Below are positions 7,101-14,923 of a stretch of 24,417 nucleotides of DNA, piece by piece (within the stretch, counting starts at the first letter, position 1; every line of letters starts with the position of its first letter). The translations under genes were made by a program, and so were the position numbers. The notes beneath the pieces are model-generated. The model worked only from the letters and a program-made list of their open reading frames with translations. It ran no database searches and was not told the DNA's origin. This DNA is from a virus: IMG/VR virus record IMGVR_UViG_3300042480_000569, positions 1-24,417 of that record. One strand, written 5' to 3'.

Positions 7101-8565
7101 GTCTGCAAGCGAGGCTGCCTCCGCTATCGAAGAGTCTCAGCGACAGGTTGCCGATGCCATAAAGGCCGGAGTTCCTTCTGCAATCTCGCTTCAGGGGCTG
7201 CTTGACAGGCTGGCTGATGAGATCGACTCCGCGCAGAACGAAATTCGCTCCGCGCAGGAGGACTTCGCGAAAAGCGGCCTGACGCAGGAGGATGTCGCGC
7301 TACGCGACAGTCGAATTGAAGCAGCGAGAAAACGAATTGATCGCGGCGAGGGCAGGAGAAGGCAGGCAAGGGAGGAGGCAAACGCACTTGAGCAAAACAG
7401 CATTCTCAACCCGCAGTCTTCGCTGGATTTTCGCTTTCGCAGGATTTCCGGGGTGCTGTCGTCTGGAGGAATTGAGGACGGCATAGCAGCAAACGAACTG
7501 CGGAAGTTGGAGGCAAGAAGGGCGAGCGTTGTGTCTCAACTGGCGGCCGATCCAACAAATCCGTTTGTTCGCCGCAGATCAGAAAAGGAACTTGAGGAGA
7601 TACGGAACTCGACCGCTAAAGTCGAATCGCTCGCTACGTCGGCTGCAGCCGCCGCCGCCGCCCTCGACCGCCTGAGCAACCAACTTGTCGATACCGTCGC
7701 GCAAGAAGCCCGGTCGTCGGCCGATGAGGCGCGTCTGGCTGAGGCTCGTGCCTTTGCCAGCCGCGACCTGGGCCGTCCCGGTGCTGATGTTCGTCAAGCG
7801 ATGGAGCGAACAATCAGGCTGGAAGCGGAGGCCAGAGAGGCCGAGGACGATGCACAGAGATTGCGGTACGAAACCACGCAGGCGCGGCAGAAGTTTGAGA
7901 GACAAGCAGCAGCCGGAGAGATTGGCGATGACCTCAGGAGGCTGATTCGTCGGCGAGACGAGGCCCAGCGTATCCTTGACGACGAAAATGCGACCACGAA
8001 GCAGAAGCAGGACGCGGCGATGGAGCGAGACGCCGCGAACAGGGCTATCGGCCGCCGCTTTGAGGATTCACCGGAGGGACTGCGGGCCAAAGATCGAGCG
8101 GACGACGCCGCCGCCCGCGCGCAGGAATCGCGTTTGCTGGATGAGTCCATCCTACGCGGCCGAGAACTCCTCAAGACCCCGCTTGAGCGAGCAAGGGAAG
8201 AGGCCGGGCAGCGTGCTTTCGACCTCAGCAAGGAACTTGACAAGCAGGGCGCCAACCGCGCCGAAAGAGACGCCGCCTTCAGCCGCGAGGCGCTCGCCCA
8301 GGCGATGCAAGTCGCCCCGATGCTCATGGGGTTCCGCGACGAGCGAATGAACGCCCTCCTCCAGGGGCCGTCCCGCGCCGCCCTGAACGCCGCCGATGTC
8401 AACACGATGGAGGGGCAGCGGGAACTGAACCGCCTCCTCCGCGGCGACGACCCCAACAAGGACGTCAACCTCGTCGAAATGCAGAAGCAGTCGGAACTGC
8501 TTCAGGGCGTCATCGACGCCATCAAGCAGCAGGATCAAGGCGCCACCGTGGAAATCAGAGGATAG
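4165..8565 (+). CDS. Tail tape measure protein
   Basis: This is the largest gene of the window (1466 residues), directly after the frameshifted tail chaperone, which is the fixed position of tape measure genes. The protein starts MALLGKISAVLTANTQDFTRRI, a start common in this family. It is almost entirely helical and charged, with long coiled-coil stretches rich in Glu, Arg, Ala and Gln on both sides of a single hydrophobic, Gly-rich section at about residues 683-720 (GLLLGQSG, then TTGLFVGLSVVLGG). Such a section is thought to help enter or cross the host membrane at DNA ejection. With the usual 0.15 nm per residue, it predicts a tail near 220 nm. No peptidase or lysozyme motif was recognised. 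Codons in roughly 5.2-7.6 kb use more AGA/AGG and A/T-ending triplets than the flanks. AAGGA lies before the ATG. Confidence 0.92.
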   Translation: MALLGKISAVLTANTQDFTRRIGESRRELQDFARQARGVQFNLNTRALDGTLTQLQRFQRLLRQIEDLRSRGIDAGLPDPRRLRDQFRVFEDIGKPLTALKNQIEGFSTSVQASLYPALSGLQNEFQRLFAEIDAGTTTLDASGQRIDALRRGLVALGRATAISADFKKLAESLEAKNAGADFFNPRAKESLTAALALRKKAAEIPARLRSDVFADLAVTSERNAALIERAAARVVAAQVRIAREGETSETLTARGVAQQRLDALVRIQEATNMSFQREISSAEIKQIISPDAVSRVDQLTDKFGALSARLREGGDQRFDGLIASVGRVIEQLNRTEGSAKKAKLAIAALAGADATKAFNASRFDSADKLIRSESERTIDKIRRDAQTQRNNIIGDRPQLGRRRSAAVEGVNLQENIALAGEEFNRTAAERVGDLSSRTKTLKDAGLAAELDKIRNLAVDVNGTLKRAFDAKDTKAGEQALDDYRSKFPKLVEEIDKFEKKLKSSETAKKRFEQFLTLSGSRSDKLGADLERAASDITVARQFAGNFGAGNIAGRRNVATEIEKQIGVYQRLAELQQRIFDKDFKNEGAKLKAIQKVSEAVVQQRQILKDTVVNNSGGLVNAQQFDTAADKAAKNAGSFGVRGAAVAQLAFQQGLFAIDDLISSTGGLEYKLRAVGNNITQLGLLLGQSGVIPGLTATTGLFVGLSVVLGGQALSTILRWATGAEEADARAKALNDSLARQKSLVESLVQAFGSLGDSIAGKGFSSAGQSARAFRKELSEIDRKQRELREERVSFLDPQVQSERAKQATLRKRLDSSQDGGQRVAILREIEESRRKEREAIRARVGAAAPSTDAVRASVVNSIRDSEFARLTEEKGGLFPVRLVDDQARREAAARRSRAARDLDAAGSDPLALSRVVEQRIKERTQTASRDIGALDFFTGDAVEITNAREDVAALTTLLESLRLPASLQADKAIQDIFKSASEAASAIEESQRQVADAIKAGVPSAISLQGLLDRLADEIDSAQNEIRSAQEDFAKSGLTQEDVALRDSRIEAARKRIDRGEGRRRQAREEANALEQNSILNPQSSLDFRFRRISGVLSSGGIEDGIAANELRKLEARRASVVSQLAADPTNPFVRRRSEKELEEIRNSTAKVESLATSAAAAAAALDRLSNQLVDTVAQEARSSADEARLAEARAFASRDLGRPGADVRQAMERTIRLEAEAREAEDDAQRLRYETTQARQKFERQAAAGEIGDDLRRLIRRRDEAQRILDDENATTKQKQDAAMERDAANRAIGRRFEDSPEGLRAKDRADDAAARAQESRLLDESILRGRELLKTPLERAREEAGQRAFDLSKELDKQGANRAERDAAFSREALAQAMQVAPMLMGFRDERMNALLQGPSRAALNAADVNTMEGQRELNRLLRGDDPNKDVNLVEMQKQSELLQGVIDAIKQQDQGATVEIRG

Positions 8566-8570
8566 AAAAC

Positions 8571-8939
8571 ATGGCCGATATTTCTTACAGCGTCACCGTC
8601 GCGGTGAACAAGGACAACCTGAGCAACAACATCTCGGCGTCCAGCGTGACGGCGACGATGAACAACGCCGGCCTCAAGAGCGTGACCTACACGCTCACGA
8701 CGAATGCCGTGTCCATCTCGACGGCGAATCTGACGGCCGTCGGGCTGGCGTTCCTGCGAAACCTTTCCACGGCCACGGCCGCAACGGCCCAGTTCGGCAT
8801 CTCCGCTGGCGGGTCGTTCGGCTCGTTCTGCACCCTGCGGGCCGGCGAACCGGCGGTGTTGCGGCTTTCGGCCGGCACCGACTACGCCGCCATCGGGAAC
8901 GCTGGCTCGCGGCTCCGCGTGGACATCCTTGAGGGCTGA
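8571..8939 (+). CDS. Small beta-rich tail-region protein, paralog C (unknown function)
   Basis: This 122-residue protein is rich in Thr, Ser, Ala and Asn, with a strand-like alternation and no membrane segment. Its segment AFLRNLSTATAATAQFGI, with a later GGSFG turn and final RLRVDILEG strand, parallels CIKNLSAT... in the gene at 379 and FVRNSGTAT...GGPFGG in the gene at 868, so it is probably a third diverged copy. AGAGGA precedes the ATG. It follows the tape measure gene, where distal tail components are expected. The role is unknown. It may form a collar or decorate the tail tip. Confidence 0.7.
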   Translation: MADISYSVTVAVNKDNLSNNISASSVTATMNNAGLKSVTYTLTTNAVSISTANLTAVGLAFLRNLSTATAATAQFGISAGGSFGSFCTLRAGEPAVLRLSAGTDYAAIGNAGSRLRVDILEG

Positions 8940-8942
8940 GTC

Positions 8943-10085
8943 GTGCCGAAACTCATCAGCGAAGTAACGACGGGCCAGTCGAACGAACTGACCGTCCAGC
9001 AGGGGCAGGCGTCGGGGACGCGGGTCCGCGCGTGGCGTGTCATTCTGAACGCCCCTGGCGAGGCATACTCGGTCGAGGGCGCCATCGGGGTCAGGGTCGG
9101 CGACCTGTACCCCGGCGACATCACGATGACCTGCTCGTCCATCAGCGAGCGGGCCAGCGGCGACTCGCGGGTCGCTCGCGAGATCACGGCGACATACAAG
9201 ACGATCGACGGACCGGAGGGGACGCAACCAGAGCCGCCGGACATTCGGCCGGCGAAGTTTTCGATTTCTTCGACGCTAATCGAAGTGCCTGCGACGAAGT
9301 GGAGAGAAATCGACGTAATCGTCCAAGGCGGATTTGGGGCGCCAGTTACCGTTCCGCTTGGCGCGGAGGCCGATCCAATCAACCCAGTTGGAGACAGGTA
9401 CGAAGGAGTAACAAAGACTGTTCCGCTCATAACAATCACTATTGAGCAGTTCGACAACGCCCCGATGACTGGGCTAGAGCGATCTGGCGTCGTAAACGAG
9501 TCTGAGTTCAGTTTCCTTGGATGGACTATTTATAGATACAACTGCATGCTGCGAAGCATCAACGTAAGGCCGGTTGTTGAGAAGTTTGGCGACCTCACCT
9601 ATAGGGGCTTTACTCGGACATTTGAGTTCGCCGTCAAGCCAACGACAGTATTCGCTGACGAGCCAAACGATAACCCTTTCGTCCCGGGGCTTTTAAAGCG
9701 GGTTGAAAAAGTCGGCGGCTGGATTCACGAACAGATTCTTGAGGGCTGGAACTGCAAAAACGACGGTCTTGGAACTGTAGGAAACAATGCGGTAGACGAC
9801 GGCGCGCTGTCACTGAAGCACAACCTCAACGTAGTCGTGCAGCCGCTGGAACTTGCCACTGCCGCTGGCGCTAAAGTCAGAGCGAGCGTCAAAATTTCTT
9901 CGCCGAACGGAGGGTGGCTCCAGCGCCCATCCGGCGCACCTGTGGCGCTAAACTCCAATGGCACTCCTCGCGATGTCAACGTCGCAGATCCGAAGGTGCT
10001 GACGAAGAAGTACATGACTCACGAAGTGATGGACTTCGGCCGCAACTTCCAGAACCTCGGCGTCCGCATTCGGGACATCATCTGA
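8943..10085 (+). CDS. Putative tail-tip structural protein (unknown family)
   Basis: I do not recognise a named family for this 380-residue protein. It begins with GTG three bases after the preceding stop, with GAGGG upstream. It is mostly predicted beta, with a long aromatic middle (FSFLGWTIYRYNCMLRSINV, then FGDLTYRGFTRTFEFAVKP) and a helix-containing C-terminal part (LLKRVEKVGGWIHEQILEGWNCKN). No signal peptide, catalytic motif or coiled coil is seen. Position after the tape measure gene suggests a distal tail or hub-type protein, by context only. The stretch around 9240-9680 is visibly richer in A/T codons (ATA, GTA, AAA) than the start and end of the gene, which may mark an exchanged internal domain. 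It overlaps the next ATG by one base. Confidence 0.7.
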   Translation: MPKLISEVTTGQSNELTVQQGQASGTRVRAWRVILNAPGEAYSVEGAIGVRVGDLYPGDITMTCSSISERASGDSRVAREITATYKTIDGPEGTQPEPPDIRPAKFSISSTLIEVPATKWREIDVIVQGGFGAPVTVPLGAEADPINPVGDRYEGVTKTVPLITITIEQFDNAPMTGLERSGVVNESEFSFLGWTIYRYNCMLRSINVRPVVEKFGDLTYRGFTRTFEFAVKPTTVFADEPNDNPFVPGLLKRVEKVGGWIHEQILEGWNCKNDGLGTVGNNAVDDGALSLKHNLNVVVQPLELATAAGAKVRASVKISSPNGGWLQRPSGAPVALNSNGTPRDVNVADPKVLTKKYMTHEVMDFGRNFQNLGVRIRDII

Positions 10086-10414
10086 TGACTAAAGGCAACC
10101 GCCTAGGCGACAACCTGACAAACGCCCTCATTCGGGTCGTTAACAAGGTAGAAAACACGCCCGAAAAGGGCCAGTTGCTCAGTGTAACTGGTCGGTTTGA
10201 GGACATCACGAACCCCGTCACGTTCCGCATCTGCACGTTCACCGGCGCCTGGTCGAAGAACCAAGACAAGACGATCACGTTCAAGCACGGCGGCGGCGGG
10301 ACGGTCGTAGCGACGAACCTGTTCGCGAACCTTTCGGCCCCGGCGTCAACGGCTCACTGCGCAATTCACGCCGAAGGCACGGCCTGGTATCTCATTTCCG
10401 CGGAGTGCGAGTGA
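10085..10414 (+). CDS. Small tail-region protein (unknown function)
   Basis: This 109-residue product starts at the ATG that shares its A with the TGA of the previous gene. An open frame continues upstream but has no supported start there. It contains NRLGDNLTNALIRVVNKVEN, a GQLLSVTGRFEDI strand and a Gly-rich turn HGGGGTVVATNLF, and ends in AWYLISAECE. The composition suggests a small beta protein with an N-terminal helix. A weak similarity in layout to the small paralogs at 379, 868 and 8571 is possible but not convincing. It is probably a tail-tip accessory, inferred only from its place between two tail genes. Confidence 0.6.
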   Translation: MTKGNRLGDNLTNALIRVVNKVENTPEKGQLLSVTGRFEDITNPVTFRICTFTGAWSKNQDKTITFKHGGGGTVVATNLFANLSAPASTAHCAIHAEGTAWYLISAECE

Positions 10415-12987
10415 TGGTGCTAATGCCGTGCGGCAAGTGCTGCGACAAGTGCGCTTGCCAGAGTTGCATTTGCTGCGAATGCGACGGCACGATTTCTGGC
10501 GACACGGCGGCGACGCCAACCGCACGCTGGGCTCGGTTCATGTCGGGCAAACTATCGAGCAGCGCACACGACGATCTTGAGGCTGATTTTCCGTGTGCCT
10601 CTCTCGCCGCCTACGAACGGTTCGCCACGTCCGAGAGTTACGACCGGCTTGTCGCGTTGCTGCCAGACTGCCAGATCAGTCGCCGCTGGGACTCACAGAG
10701 TGAGTGCGTGGATGCACTCATCGCTTCTGAGGTGGCCGCCATCATCGCCGCCGGCGAGCCCTACACCTATGACCCGTGGTACGGCTGGTGCCGCATTCCG
10801 ACAAAGGTCGGCGACTCAATCACGATTGACGCGACGTTTGGCAGCGGGGCCAAGGCAGAGATTTCCAAGCAAGACGACTGCACGATCTCTGAAATCACCG
10901 TGACAGACGGCGGGTCTGGGTACGCCCGCCTTGGCCGCATTGCACCGACGCTGACGATCTCAGGCGGCAGCGGCGCGGGGGCGACGTTCACGCCGACGCT
11001 CTTGAGTAGCGGCTCGCCTACGGTCTGGGCAATCTCCAGTGCCACGGCCAGCGGCGGCAGCGGTTACGTCGATGGAGAGAGTCTGACCATCACGGCCGCG
11101 ATCGGCGACACGACAGTCACCAAGGCGGCGGCCACAGTCACGGCACGCAGTCAGCCGTCGATCACGGCCACGGCCGGCGGCAGCGGCACTGGCGCGACTC
11201 TGAGCGTATCTGTGGCCGAGACTGGTAAGACACCAAAGACCTGGAACATCTCCGCCATCTCAGTCACCGCCGGCGGGACGGGCTACAAGGCCGGCGACCC
11301 GGTGACGCTTGGTTACAGCAGCGACGTAGTGGTTTCTGGCAGCACGTCTGCCAGTGTTGTCGTCAGCGACGAACGAACGGAGCCAGAGTTCTCTGTGGAC
11401 GCCAGCGGTGCAGGCGGAACCGGGGCGACGTTCTCGTTTTCCTACGCCTACGACTCGCTTTACAACGACTACGAACTGACCGCGATTACCGTGACCAACG
11501 GCGGCAGCGGCTACAGCACGGGCGGCACGGTCGTCCTCAACAAATCCGCCGACACCACGGCAACCGGCAACACGCTTGAATGGTCAGATGCCGAGGGACA
11601 ATTCCCCGGGCCGATCATTTTGGAATACACCGTCTCCGGCGGCGCAATCGCTAGTGTAAGCGGGTGGGGCGTGCCGCTTGACGGGCTTTACGGCTGGAGG
11701 CTGGCCGGTGTCATCGAATCAGTGAACTACGGCCAGCAGACCGAGTACCACAACAAGATCGGCGCCGCCAGCGCCGTCACCGTCACCAACGGCGGCCAGT
11801 ATTACAGAGAGGACGCCAGCGCGCCACCAGAGGTTGCCACGCTCACGATCTACGACAAGCGTGGCGCTGGTGCTGCGGCCGAGTATCAAGGCACGATTGA
11901 CGAAGACACCGGAAGTCCGACGTTTGGCGAGGTGTTGTCAGTCACAAGGGACTGGACTGGATTTGGTGGGGGAGAACTCCTGCCCACTCCTACGTCGTCG
12001 CTGACGCCGGAAGAGCGGCAAAGCATGTTGACGATGTTCTGCCCCCACAGTCTGCCGACACCACCAACTGGCTTCGATGGATTCTGGGAGCCACTGACCA
12101 GCCACGAACCAGTGACGTTCGCAGATGCCGCGGAGGTCGAGGAGAAAATTGCCGAACTGTATGGAGCCGGCGGTCCGATGGACGCTGCCAAACTGTACGC
12201 AGGGTATTGTTCGGCCAGAACGCTACTGAAGAGCGACGGCACCAAGTACATGCTCGGCTGGAGTACGCCCTACCGCAAAGGCTCACCGCTGACGCCCGCC
12301 GTCGTGGCCGCCTTGTGTGCCGGCGGGCTGCCGTGGAAGTACCAGCCGGACGAGGAGTACCCGGCAGTATTTACGTCGTGGGGTACGGCCATCTTTTCCA
12401 ACGACGACATCCCGCCGGTGAGGTCGATCACACTCAAGGCATCGACTGGAGATGCCGTGGTAGATGACTTTATTGAGGCGGGAACCAAGGGCGTTGACCC
12501 AGTAACCAATTATGCAAAGACAGTCACCTTCAGCGACCGTGACAACTGCGACGACAGGTACACCGGCGACGTTACGATTGGCAACACTCTAACGTCTGGC
12601 GAAAAAAGCATCACGATTGAGATCACGAAGAGTGCCGGCGGAACGCCGGTGCAAACGTGGTACGTTGGCGTGACGTTCCGGCCTTGCAGCCCGCGAGACG
12701 ACATTCCGCCAACAGGCAGTGCCGGGCCGTATATTAGCGATTACGTTATCAGACGGCTTGACCACGCAACCTCGACGCTGACCGACGTTACGAACGACCT
12801 GATTGAAAACTCCTTGTCGTTCCGCCCCTACGAGAGTCAAGGGGACTGCGAAAGCCAGAACTTCCGCACCGACGCCCTTTGCGCCGGAACGCTCTGGCAG
12901 TTCTATGGAGAAGGGGACGAGGAAAGCCTCAAGTTTACCTGCTGTTGGGGTTATGCCGCAGACACAGAGTTCCCAGACGCGGAGTGA
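10414..12987 (+). CDS. Large Cys-rich, GGSGY-repeat tail fibre or tip protein
   Basis: This 857-residue protein opens with an exceptional cysteine cluster: nine Cys between residues 6 and 23 (spacing C..CC..C.C..C.CC.C). From about residue 150 to 470 it carries a degenerate beta repeat with the signature I-x-V-T-x-G-G-S-G-Y, whose Tyr falls near residues 170, 218, 291, 367 and 463. Between these are G-G-x-G-x-G-A-T segments. GGSGY/GxGA repeats occur in tail fibres and adhesins. The last 400 residues contain further scattered Cys (for example C-E-S-Q, then L-C-A-G, then T-C-C-W-G-Y near the end). Start choice: ATG 10414 forms TGATG with the previous stop. No signal peptide is seen. Likely a host-contact protein; exact role unknown. 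Confidence 0.75.
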   Translation: MVLMPCGKCCDKCACQSCICCECDGTISGDTAATPTARWARFMSGKLSSSAHDDLEADFPCASLAAYERFATSESYDRLVALLPDCQISRRWDSQSECVDALIASEVAAIIAAGEPYTYDPWYGWCRIPTKVGDSITIDATFGSGAKAEISKQDDCTISEITVTDGGSGYARLGRIAPTLTISGGSGAGATFTPTLLSSGSPTVWAISSATASGGSGYVDGESLTITAAIGDTTVTKAAATVTARSQPSITATAGGSGTGATLSVSVAETGKTPKTWNISAISVTAGGTGYKAGDPVTLGYSSDVVVSGSTSASVVVSDERTEPEFSVDASGAGGTGATFSFSYAYDSLYNDYELTAITVTNGGSGYSTGGTVVLNKSADTTATGNTLEWSDAEGQFPGPIILEYTVSGGAIASVSGWGVPLDGLYGWRLAGVIESVNYGQQTEYHNKIGAASAVTVTNGGQYYREDASAPPEVATLTIYDKRGAGAAAEYQGTIDEDTGSPTFGEVLSVTRDWTGFGGGELLPTPTSSLTPEERQSMLTMFCPHSLPTPPTGFDGFWEPLTSHEPVTFADAAEVEEKIAELYGAGGPMDAAKLYAGYCSARTLLKSDGTKYMLGWSTPYRKGSPLTPAVVAALCAGGLPWKYQPDEEYPAVFTSWGTAIFSNDDIPPVRSITLKASTGDAVVDDFIEAGTKGVDPVTNYAKTVTFSDRDNCDDRYTGDVTIGNTLTSGEKSITIEITKSAGGTPVQTWYVGVTFRPCSPRDDIPPTGSAGPYISDYVIRRLDHATSTLTDVTNDLIENSLSFRPYESQGDCESQNFRTDALCAGTLWQFYGEGDEESLKFTCCWGYAADTEFPDAE

Positions 12988-12990
12988 CCA

Positions 12991-13386
12991 GTGATTTCCC
13001 GCAGCGTTCCCGTTTCCGTCCCGTTTCGCGGCACCGTGCCGGCCGACGCCGTCGCGTCTGCGGTTCGCACGCTCCTCGGGGATCGGCCAGGGAAGGGCGT
13101 AGTGCGGATCGTCGTGGAGCGTGAGGTTTCCGGCCCCGGTTCAGAACTGATGGCGATTCTGCATCGGCTCGGGTTTCGTGCCACGCCGGGGTGCAAGTGC
13201 CACCAGCGAGCGGAGACGATGGACCGCATGGGCTGCGACTGGTGCGATGCCAACGTGCCGCTGATCGTCGGCTGGCTCCGCGAGGAGGCGACAAAACGCA
13301 GCCTGCTGTTCCTCGACGCCGCTGGTGCCATGCTGGTCAGGCGGGCCATCAAGAACGCTCGGAGGCTTCACGATGGCAAAGCGTAG
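12991..13386 (+). CDS. Small protein with CxCH-CxxC motif (putative zinc binding, unknown role)
   Basis: The 131-residue product starts with GTG four bases after the fibre gene stop, with CGGAG upstream. Its centre has C68-x-C70-H71 and C82-x-x-C85, a spacing suited to a single zinc site, followed by a helix (VPLIVGWLREEATKR) and a basic C-terminal helix (VRRAIKNARRLHDGKA). The first third (VPVSVPFRGTVPAD...LLGDRPGKGVVRIVVERE) looks like a small alpha/beta region. No enzyme motif is visible. It begins the run of overlapping small genes between the tail and nucleotide genes. Its last codons overlap the next gene by 14 bases. Confidence 0.7.
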   Translation: MISRSVPVSVPFRGTVPADAVASAVRTLLGDRPGKGVVRIVVEREVSGPGSELMAILHRLGFRATPGCKCHQRAETMDRMGCDWCDANVPLIVGWLREEATKRSLLFLDAAGAMLVRRAIKNARRLHDGKA

Positions 13387-13576
13387 GCCACCGAAGGACA
13401 CAACGCCCGCCCTGCACTCGTCCATGGACGACGTTGAGTACGACGACGACGACGGGCCGAATCCCGTCCCCGACGACGACGGCAACGTGGTGTTGCGGAG
13501 AACTGCGAAGCAAGAAGGAGCAGCGGAAAAGCGTGGCAAAGAACAAACCCGAAAGAAGCCTCGCCGACTCGGTTGA
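13373..13576 (+). CDS. Small acidic/basic polyampholyte protein (unknown)
   Basis: This 67-residue protein has two opposite halves: residues 18-36 are very acidic (MDDVEYDDDD, then PVPDDDGN), and the last 25 are very basic (KRGKEQTRKKPRRLG). It is likely disordered. The frame is open further upstream, but ATG 13373 is chosen because GGAGG lies eight bases before it. It overlaps the preceding gene by 14 bases and the following by about 44. Such tails are compatible with nucleic-acid or scaffold contacts, yet no function can be assigned. The gene may be a scaffolding or DNA-packaging accessory. Confidence 0.5.
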   Translation: MAKRRPPKDTTPALHSSMDDVEYDDDDGPNPVPDDDGNVVLRRTAKQEGAAEKRGKEQTRKKPRRLG

Positions 13577-13790
13577 GGCGGCCGTGCGGAATCAGCGGCC
13601 CGGCTACAGCAGTTGGTTCGACAGGCTGTCCCCAGAGGCGCAGGCCGAATTCCTTGAGGCGCGACGCCGGTTCGACCCGGTCCGGCACCAGAAAACAGCC
13701 TACGCCCGTGCGCTGATCGCCGAGGCCAAGGCGCGCGGCTGGGCCACGGCCGGCGAATCCGTCCTCTGCACTTGGCTGGGGAAACAATGA
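13533..13790 (+). CDS. Small helical protein, possible DNA-binding (unknown)
   Basis: The best supported start is GTG 13533, giving 85 residues. The sequence is almost all helical: SLADSVEAAVRN, then SSWFDRLSPEAQAEFLEARRRF, then KTAYARALIAEAKARGW, and it ends GESVLCTWLGKQ. The last helix plus E-S-V-x-x-W-L resembles the recognition part of small helix-turn-helix proteins, and the overall look is similar to small phage DNA-binding proteins. AAGGAG lies about 14 bases before the GTG, rather far. Its stop overlaps the metallophosphoesterase ATG (ATGA). A small-terminase-like role is conceivable but unsupported. Confidence 0.6.
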   Translation: MAKNKPERSLADSVEAAVRNQRPGYSSWFDRLSPEAQAEFLEARRRFDPVRHQKTAYARALIAEAKARGWATAGESVLCTWLGKQ

Positions 13791-14923
13791 GCAAACCACT
13801 CGCCGACGCCGCCAACGACCGCGCCGAGGACGACCAGCGGCTGGCGACGGACGCCGAGATCTCCCGGCTCCGCTCAGAAATCGCCTCGCTGAAGTCGCGG
13901 TACAAGTCCGCGCTCTCGCAGATCGACCGCGAGCGGGACCGCGCCGACGCCGTCCTGTCGCTGCGCGGCGTCCGGCCGGTGAAGCCGAAGGCTGCCCCGC
14001 GGCGCGGCCAGAAGAAAAACGCCGCCACGATGGTGCTGATGCTGTCGGACGTTCACTGCGAGGAGCGCGTCGAGCCGGCGACGGTGAATTTCACGAACGA
14101 CTACTCGCTCGACGTTTGCCAGCGGCGGCTGGACGAACTGATGCAGCGGTTCTTCGTCATGCTGGATCATGAGCGGCAACTCTGCGACATCGACCGCGTC
14201 ATGGTCTGGCTCGGGGGGGACTTTCTGACTGGGCATATCCACCCAGACTGCGTCGAGGTGACGCAACTCTCGCCCCCGAACGCGACCCGGTGGATCGGCG
14301 AGCGTCTGCGGGGGATCATCGACGCCATCGCCCAGCGGGCCGGGAGCGTCGTCGTGGCGACGAACGCCGGCAACCACGGCCGGAGTACCGAAAAGAACCG
14401 GGTGGCGACGGAACTCGACCATTCGTGGGAGCAGTTGCTGTACCACATGCTCCAGCGGGAGGAGAAGAACCAGAACGTCGAGTGGCGGATCAGCGGCGGC
14501 CACCTGAACTACATCGACCTCGACGGGTTTCTGGTCCGGACCTGTCATGGTCACAATATCCGGTATTCTGGTGGGGTCTACGGACTGGCCCTGCCCGCCA
14601 GCAAGGCGATCGCAGGCTGGGACGCCCATCACCGTGCCGACCTGACCATTTTCGGCCACTACCACACTTGGGGGTGGCTGCGTGGCGGCCGGTACGTCTC
14701 CAACGGGAGCGTCATCGGCCACAGCCCGTATGCCGTCGCCATCAAGGCTTCGCCGGAGCGCCCCTGCCAAGGGGCGGTGGTCATCGACCACGGCCGGAAC
14801 GAGGTCACGAAAGCCTACCCACTTTTTTGTGACGGAGACTTGCGAAAACGCTATGATGGCTACCCCACAACACAACACCGCCGCCGCGTGGCTGCGGGCG
14901 GCCGCACAGGCGGCCACGCATAG
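13787..14923 (+). CDS. Calcineurin-like metallophosphoesterase
   Basis: The 378-residue enzyme shows the full set of two-metal phosphoesterase motifs: S-D-V-H (residues 87-90), G-G-D (143-145), G-N-H (195-197, followed by G rather than the usual D/E), C-H-G-H (253-256) and G-H-Y-H (290-293). A charged N-terminal extension (about 1-78) forms a probable coiled coil (ISRLRSEIASLKSRYKSALS), then a basic PKAAPRRGQKKN linker. The family hydrolyses phosphomonoesters or phosphodiesters; phage members are often proposed to act on DNA or nucleotides. The start at 13787 forms ATGA with the previous stop; an upstream ATG (13772) lies inside the preceding gene. The following two genes are nucleotide enzymes, which supports a role in nucleotide or DNA metabolism. 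Substrate unknown. Confidence 0.88.
   Translation: MSKPLADAANDRAEDDQRLATDAEISRLRSEIASLKSRYKSALSQIDRERDRADAVLSLRGVRPVKPKAAPRRGQKKNAATMVLMLSDVHCEERVEPATVNFTNDYSLDVCQRRLDELMQRFFVMLDHERQLCDIDRVMVWLGGDFLTGHIHPDCVEVTQLSPPNATRWIGERLRGIIDAIAQRAGSVVVATNAGNHGRSTEKNRVATELDHSWEQLLYHMLQREEKNQNVEWRISGGHLNYIDLDGFLVRTCHGHNIRYSGGVYGLALPASKAIAGWDAHHRADLTIFGHYHTWGWLRGGRYVSNGSVIGHSPYAVAIKASPERPCQGAVVIDHGRNEVTKAYPLFCDGDLRKRYDGYPTTQHRRRVAAGGRTGGHA

Noticed and set aside
13141-14028. 295-codon - strand open frame across several small genes
   Set aside because: The product is Ser/Arg/Pro-rich without domain features, typical of an antisense shadow in GC-rich DNA.
14826-14831. T6 run in the metallophosphoesterase gene as a slip site to the deaminase frame
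   Set aside because: The deaminase frame would need a +1 or -2 shift, and the deaminase has its own start codons before its conserved region.
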